Positions 60,710-64,000 of a stretch of DNA of 64,000 bases are shown piece by piece. The translations under genes and the position numbers were made by a program. The DNA comes from JAWKXU01 sp020446465 (GTDB lineage: Bacteria; Pseudomonadota; Alphaproteobacteria; Sphingomonadales; Sphingomonadaceae). Numbering within the stretch: the first letter of the stretch is position 1; each line of letters opens with the position of its first letter. The stretch spans positions 682,001 to 746,000 of the forward strand of contig JAWKXU010000001.1 of assembly GCA_041396845.1 (NCBI GenBank). Direction: 5' to 3'. The notes beneath the pieces were generated by a model, which ran no database searches, was not told the origin of the DNA, and saw only the letters and a program-made list of their open reading frames with translations.

Positions 60710-60980
60710 TGTGGCGACACGCTGCTGGCTGTGCGAGCGGGCGTTGGGGGCCAGGATCGAATGGCACCACCCAGTGCCGAAACAGAAGGGCGGACGCGAC
60801 ACAGTGCCGCTTCACCCGATCTGCCATCGCGCGATCCATGCGAACTTTTCCAATGCCCAACTTGCCCGGATCGGGGATGATAGCGAGGCGCTGGCGGCTA
60901 GTCCGGCCGTGGCGACTTTTTTGCGCTGGGTGAAAGGCAAGCCGCCCGATTACCACGCGCCAACCAGGAAACGGCAGTAG
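60684..60980 (+). CDS. HNH endonuclease-like protein
   Basis: 98-aa zinc-finger nuclease-fold protein. Cys14-x-x-Cys17 (C-W-L-C) and the later H-P-I-C-H-R-A-I-H form the metal and catalytic elements, with E-W-H-H-P as the His motif. The ATG at 60684 follows a G-rich site and overlaps the transporter stop. A second, incomplete copy of its last 50 bases lies at 63236, beyond gmd-fcl. The target is unknown. Confidence 0.8.
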   Translation: MSQKPKPPDVATRCWLCERALGARIEWHHPVPKQKGGRDTVPLHPICHRAIHANFSNAQLARIGDDSEALAASPAVATFLRWVKGKPPDYHAPTRKRQ

Positions 60981-61114
60981 CTGGATGACCCATGGGACGG
61001 AGCGGAATAATCGTAACTGGAAATTAACCATAACTGATGGAATACCCGTTCTGTCAGATCGCCGGGTTTGACCTGAACCTGGCATGATATGTGTGTCCGA
61101 GTGCGAGTGATTAT

Positions 61115-62236
61115 ATGACAAAGCGTGCATTGATAACCGGCGTGACGGGGCAGGACGGGTCTTACCTCGCAGAACTGTTGCTCGAAAAAGGTTACGAGGT
61201 TCACGGCATCAAGCGTCGCGCGTCGTCATTCAATACGCAGCGTATCGACCATATTTATCAGGATCCGCACGTCGTGCGTCCGGAACTGGTTCTACATTAT
61301 GGAGACCTGACCGACACTTCCAACCTTACCCGCATCATGCGGGAAGTAGAGCCTGATGAAGTTTATAACCTTGGCGCGCAAAGCCATGTTGCAGTAAGCT
61401 TCGAAGCGCCCGAATATACTGCGGATGTCGATGCGATCGGCACGTTGCGCCTGTTGGAGGCAATCCGTTTTCTGGGGTTGGAAAAAAAGACCCGTTTCTA
61501 TCAGGCGTCGACCTCGGAACTTTATGGTCTTGTTCAGCAGACGCCGCAACGAGAGACGACGCCGTTTCACCCGCGTTCCCCATACGCTGTTGCGAAGCTC
61601 TACGCTTACTGGATCGTGGTGAATTACCGGGAAGCATATGGCATGTATGCGTGCAATGGCATCCTGTTTAATCATGAGAGTCCTCGTCGCGGTGAGACTT
61701 TTGTCACGCGCAAAATTACGCGTGGTCTTGCGAACATCAGTCAGGGTCTCGAAGATTGCCTGTTCATGGGTAATCTTGATGCACTTCGCGATTGGGGGCA
61801 TGCGAAGGACTATGTCCGGATGCAGTGGATGATGTTGCAGCAGGATAGCCCGGATGATTTTGTCATTGCGACTGGCCAGCAGTATTCTGTGCGTGAATTT
61901 ATTCGATGGTCCGCGGAAGAGCTCGGCATAACGCTCAGCTTTCGGGGTGAAGGTCTGGACGAATGTGCTGTTGTGGAAAGCGTCAGCGGCAACATTGCTG
62001 CTTCAGTGAAGCCGGGTGACGTAATCGTGCGGGTCGATCCGCGTTACTTCCGCCCTGCAGAAGTGGAAACGCTGTTGGGTGATCCGGCAAAAGCCAAGGA
62101 AAAACTGGGTTGGACTCCGGAGATAACCGCTCGGGAGATGTGTGCCGAAATGATAGAAGCAGATCTGGATACAGCGCGTAGTCATGCGTTGTTGAAGGCC
62201 CATGGCTATAATACGCCAGTAGCGCTTGAAAACTGA
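61115..62236 (+). CDS. gmd: GDP-mannose 4,6-dehydratase
   Basis: 373-aa extended SDR that converts GDP-mannose to GDP-4-keto-6-deoxymannose. The nucleotide loop is T-G-V-T-G-Q-D-G-S-Y, the catalytic Ser-Thr/Glu set is in A-S-T-S-E-L-Y-G, and the Tyr-Lys pair is in Y-A-V-A-K. F-N-H-E-S-P-R-R-G is the family hallmark. The ATG at 61115 was chosen over the upstream one at 61091. It is followed directly by fcl, giving GDP-L-fucose. Confidence 0.96.
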   Translation: MTKRALITGVTGQDGSYLAELLLEKGYEVHGIKRRASSFNTQRIDHIYQDPHVVRPELVLHYGDLTDTSNLTRIMREVEPDEVYNLGAQSHVAVSFEAPEYTADVDAIGTLRLLEAIRFLGLEKKTRFYQASTSELYGLVQQTPQRETTPFHPRSPYAVAKLYAYWIVVNYREAYGMYACNGILFNHESPRRGETFVTRKITRGLANISQGLEDCLFMGNLDALRDWGHAKDYVRMQWMMLQQDSPDDFVIATGQQYSVREFIRWSAEELGITLSFRGEGLDECAVVESVSGNIAASVKPGDVIVRVDPRYFRPAEVETLLGDPAKAKEKLGWTPEITAREMCAEMIEADLDTARSHALLKAHGYNTPVALEN

Positions 62237-62248
62237 GGTCAATGCACG

Positions 62249-63205
62249 ATGCGAATATATGTCGCAGGGCATAACGGCATGGTGGGATCTGCCATCGCTC
62301 GAAAACTGCAAGCGCAAGGGGGTGAGGTAATCACCCGTACACGGGCCGAGCTTGACTTGACTGAGCAGGCTGCAGTCAGGGAGTTTTTTCAATGTGAGCG
62401 GCTCGATGCTGTTGTCCTTGCGGCAGCGAAAGTTGGCGGTATTCTTGCCAATGACACCTATCCAGCTGAATACATTTTTGAAAATCTGGCGATTGAAACC
62501 AATGTTATCCATGAGGCTTACTCTGCCGGGGTGACAAGGCTGCTCTTTCTTGGTTCATCGTGCATTTACCCCAGGATGGCAAAGCAACCGATGTCCGAAT
62601 CGGCCTTGCTTACCGGCGCGCTGGAGCCGACGAATGAGCCGTATGCGATTGCCAAGATTGCCGGTATCAAGCTGTGCGAGAGTTATAATCGGCAATATGG
62701 AACAGATTACCGCAGCGTCATGCCCACGAACCTTTATGGGCCGGGTGACAATTTCCATCCAGAGAACTCACATGTCTTGCCGGCGCTGATCCGTCGATTT
62801 CACGAGGCCGTTGAAAACAGTGTCGGCGAAGTCACGATTTGGGGCACTGGTGCGCCGCGCCGTGAATTTCTCCACGTTGATGACATGGCTGCAGCGTCAA
62901 TTTTTGTCTTTGGTTTACCGCCCGAACAATATGCAGCTCATGTCAAACCGATGTTAAGCCATATTAATGTTGGAACAGGGGAAGATATCGCTATTGCGGA
63001 TCTTGCAAGGATGATTGCCGACGTTGTCGGTTTTGAAGGCCGGATCGTATTCGATACCTCGATGCCGGATGGTGCACCGTGCAAATTGCTTGATGTGTCG
63101 CGCCTGCGTGACATGGGCTGGACGTCGTCGATTCCGCTTCGCACGGGCATCGAGGACACCTATCGCTGGTTCGTCGATGGAAACGAACACATGCGCGCTG
63201 GCTAG
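62249..63205 (+). CDS. fcl: GDP-L-fucose synthase
   Basis: 318-aa epimerase/reductase that makes GDP-L-fucose from the gmd product using NADPH. The loop is V-A-G-H-N-G-M-V-G-S-A, then A-A-A-K-V-G-G-I, the catalytic S-S-C-I-Y-P and Y-A-I-A-K. L-Y-G-P-G-D-N-F is typical of the family. It starts 12 bases after gmd. The end is followed by a duplicated HNH gene tail. Confidence 0.96.
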   Translation: MRIYVAGHNGMVGSAIARKLQAQGGEVITRTRAELDLTEQAAVREFFQCERLDAVVLAAAKVGGILANDTYPAEYIFENLAIETNVIHEAYSAGVTRLLFLGSSCIYPRMAKQPMSESALLTGALEPTNEPYAIAKIAGIKLCESYNRQYGTDYRSVMPTNLYGPGDNFHPENSHVLPALIRRFHEAVENSVGEVTIWGTGAPRREFLHVDDMAAASIFVFGLPPEQYAAHVKPMLSHINVGTGEDIAIADLARMIADVVGFEGRIVFDTSMPDGAPCKLLDVSRLRDMGWTSSIPLRTGIEDTYRWFVDGNEHMRAG

Positions 63206-63235
63206 ATTTTGTTGGCGGATGAAGTGGTATAGGCA

Positions 63236-63285
63236 TGAAAGGCAAGCCGCCCGATTTCTACGCGCCAACCAGGAAACGGCGGTGA
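63236..63285 (+). pseudogene. Duplicated 3' tail of the HNH gene
   Basis: Fifty bases matching the end of the HNH gene (60931-60980) at about 45 positions. In frame it reads K-G-K-P-P-D-F-Y-A-P-T-R-K-R-R and stops at TGA. It has no upstream coding part and marks the far boundary of the gmd-fcl block. Confidence 0.8.
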
Positions 63286-63315
63286 AAATCGGGCAGTGCC
63301 TGTTCGGGCTGTAGA

Positions 63316-63555
63316 TCAGGCCAGTTCGCGAGTAGGCGCTTTTGCCTCTTCGCGATCGACCTGCTGTTCCCAATCCTTGAACTCCTTGCGGCTGAGCAGG
63401 TAACGCCAGCGCGCTTCGTCGAACGAGATCAGCTTGTCACGCACGGCCTTGACGACATCGGCCTTGCGCGACTTTGACCAGTAGACATCGTGCGATTCCG
63501 GCAGGCCGGCTCGCTTGATGGCTTCGGAAACAGTCGAGTGACGGGAATATGCCAT
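63316..63555 (-). CDS. DUF1153/SciP-like protein
   Basis: 79-aa helical protein. The core S-K-S-R-K-A-D-V-V-K-A-V-R-D-K-L-I-S-F-D-E-A matches the DUF1153 family, whose Caulobacter member SciP binds CtrA or DNA and represses CtrA-dependent genes. The N-terminus differs from SciP. A ribosome site AGGAGAAA precedes the ATG. Its upstream region has a GAGTC (GANTC) site at 63652-63656. Whether it acts on CtrA here is unknown. Confidence 0.78.
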   Translation of the reverse strand: MAYSRHSTVSEAIKRAGLPESHDVYWSKSRKADVVKAVRDKLISFDEARWRYLLSRKEFKDWEQQVDREEAKAPTRELA

Positions 63556-63689
63556 GTACTTTCTCCTACAAGCCCCCCCGTTGACGGCAACTCTCTGTTT
63601 TCAGCCTTAATTCCGCACTGACAAATATGGTCGAAATCGGGTTTACCATTTGAGTCGAGCCTTCGATGCGATGAACCGCGCGCCCATAC

Positions 63690-63720
63690 GAAAAGGGCGG
63701 CCCCGCAGGACCGCCCTTTC
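63690..63720 (-). terminator. Terminator of the ATP synthase operon
   Basis: Nine-base perfect stem (AAAGGGCGG at 63692-63700 and CCGCCCTTT at 63711-63719) with a ten-base loop; on the minus strand it ends with a short T run (CCCTTTT). It lies downstream of the atpC stop. Confidence 0.72.
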
Positions 63721-63743
63721 GTTGAATTGGTGATGCGACCGGA

Positions 63744-64000
63744 TCAGGCGTCGACGTGTTCCGCCAGAACGGTGAGGCCATTGGCGCCCACTTCGGCAAA
63801 GCCGCCGCGCACCTGGATTTCTTCCGGAGCGCCGCCAGCAGTCTTGTAGACCTGCACGGCGCCGTCGCGGATCGTGGACATGAAAGGCGCATGGCCTTCC
63901 AGCACGCCGAACTCGCCTTCCGTGCCGGGGACGACCACCATGTGGACTTCCTCGGAGCGGACCAGCTGAGCCGGCGTTACAAGTTCGAAGTGGAGAGCCA
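63744..64000 (-). CDS. atpC: ATP synthase F1 epsilon subunit (partial at window end)
   Basis: 85 codons of the 5' part and the stop are inside the window. The visible start A-L-H-F-E-L-V-T-P-A-Q-L-V-R-S-E-E-V shows that only the first base of the start codon lies beyond position 64000. The beta-sandwich motif P-G-T-E-G-E-F-G-V-L-E-G-H-A-P-F is clear. The protein is shorter than the usual 130 aa because it lacks the C-terminal two-helix domain, which is common in alphaproteobacteria. It would be the last gene of the atp operon. Confidence 0.95.
   Translation of the reverse strand, partial: ALHFELVTPAQLVRSEEVHMVVVPGTEGEFGVLEGHAPFMSTIRDGAVQVYKTAGGAPEEIQVRGGFAEVGANGLTVLAEHVDA

Overview
The window looks like a chromosomal segment of an alphaproteobacterium, most likely from the Sphingomonadales. 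The evidence is the high GC content, the CcrM-type GANTC methyltransferase, the three-subunit transhydrogenase preceded by an aa3-oxidase subunit IV-like microprotein, a DUF1153/SciP-like protein, a FixK/FNR-controlled cco cluster and a bufferin operon. No rRNA, tRNA or CRISPR was recognised. The genus assignment is an inference.

Layout. 0-1.7 kb: a small catabolic-looking set (EthD, VOC dioxygenase, SnoaL/NTF2). 1.7-7.2 kb: a minus-strand 2-oxoacid dehydrogenase operon (homodimeric E1, E2, zinc alcohol dehydrogenase) divergent from an Lrp/AsnC regulator. 7.2-18 kb: a transglutaminase-like protein, a FixK/FNR-like regulator with a perfect FNR box, then ccoNOQPGHIS, a small Cys-rich secreted protein and hemN. 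18.2-23.6 kb: a complete, tightly overlapping F420 operon (NADPH:F420 reductase, cofE, cofD, cofC, fused fbiC). 23.5-26.2 kb: a bufferin locus (bufABC) with a divergent doxX. Both of these start from promoters that match the Caulobacter sigma-F motif. 26.5-40.1 kb: mostly housekeeping genes (ccrM-folP, a sigma54-type regulator, pnt operon, an unusual Asp/Glu racemase, dGTPase, DUF938, entericidin, EamA, cpaF).

40.3-63.2 kb is a mosaic surface-glycan region. A PglK-like ABC exporter is followed by a degraded 4-kb patch. That patch holds a phased 21-bp operator-like repeat array, a DUF5681 gene, and an intact IS407-type IS3-family element inserted into a remnant of a second ABC transporter, with a CTTG target duplication. 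Next come an FkbM methyltransferase, several glycosyltransferases, a CMP-acid synthetase coupled to a 2-hydroxyacid dehydrogenase, a DUF115 protein, an SDR plus SMP-30 lactonase pair, a GT-C membrane transferase and a DPM-like transferase. The region ends with gmd-fcl for GDP-L-fucose, a module flanked by two copies of the 3' end of an HNH gene. The window closes with the SciP-like gene and the ATP synthase epsilon gene, which is cut by the window end.

Functional links. The cbb3 oxidase cluster needs copper (CcoI) and low-oxygen haem synthesis (HemN). The bufferin system nearby is expected to handle excess periplasmic copper. The F420 operon between them makes and reduces a deazaflavin cofactor, but no F420-dependent enzyme lies in the window. 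The most unusual signals are the back-to-back sigma-F-type promoters, the F420 operon in this lineage, the 21-bp repeat array, the duplicated HNH tail around gmd-fcl, and the uncharacterised CMP-acid module.
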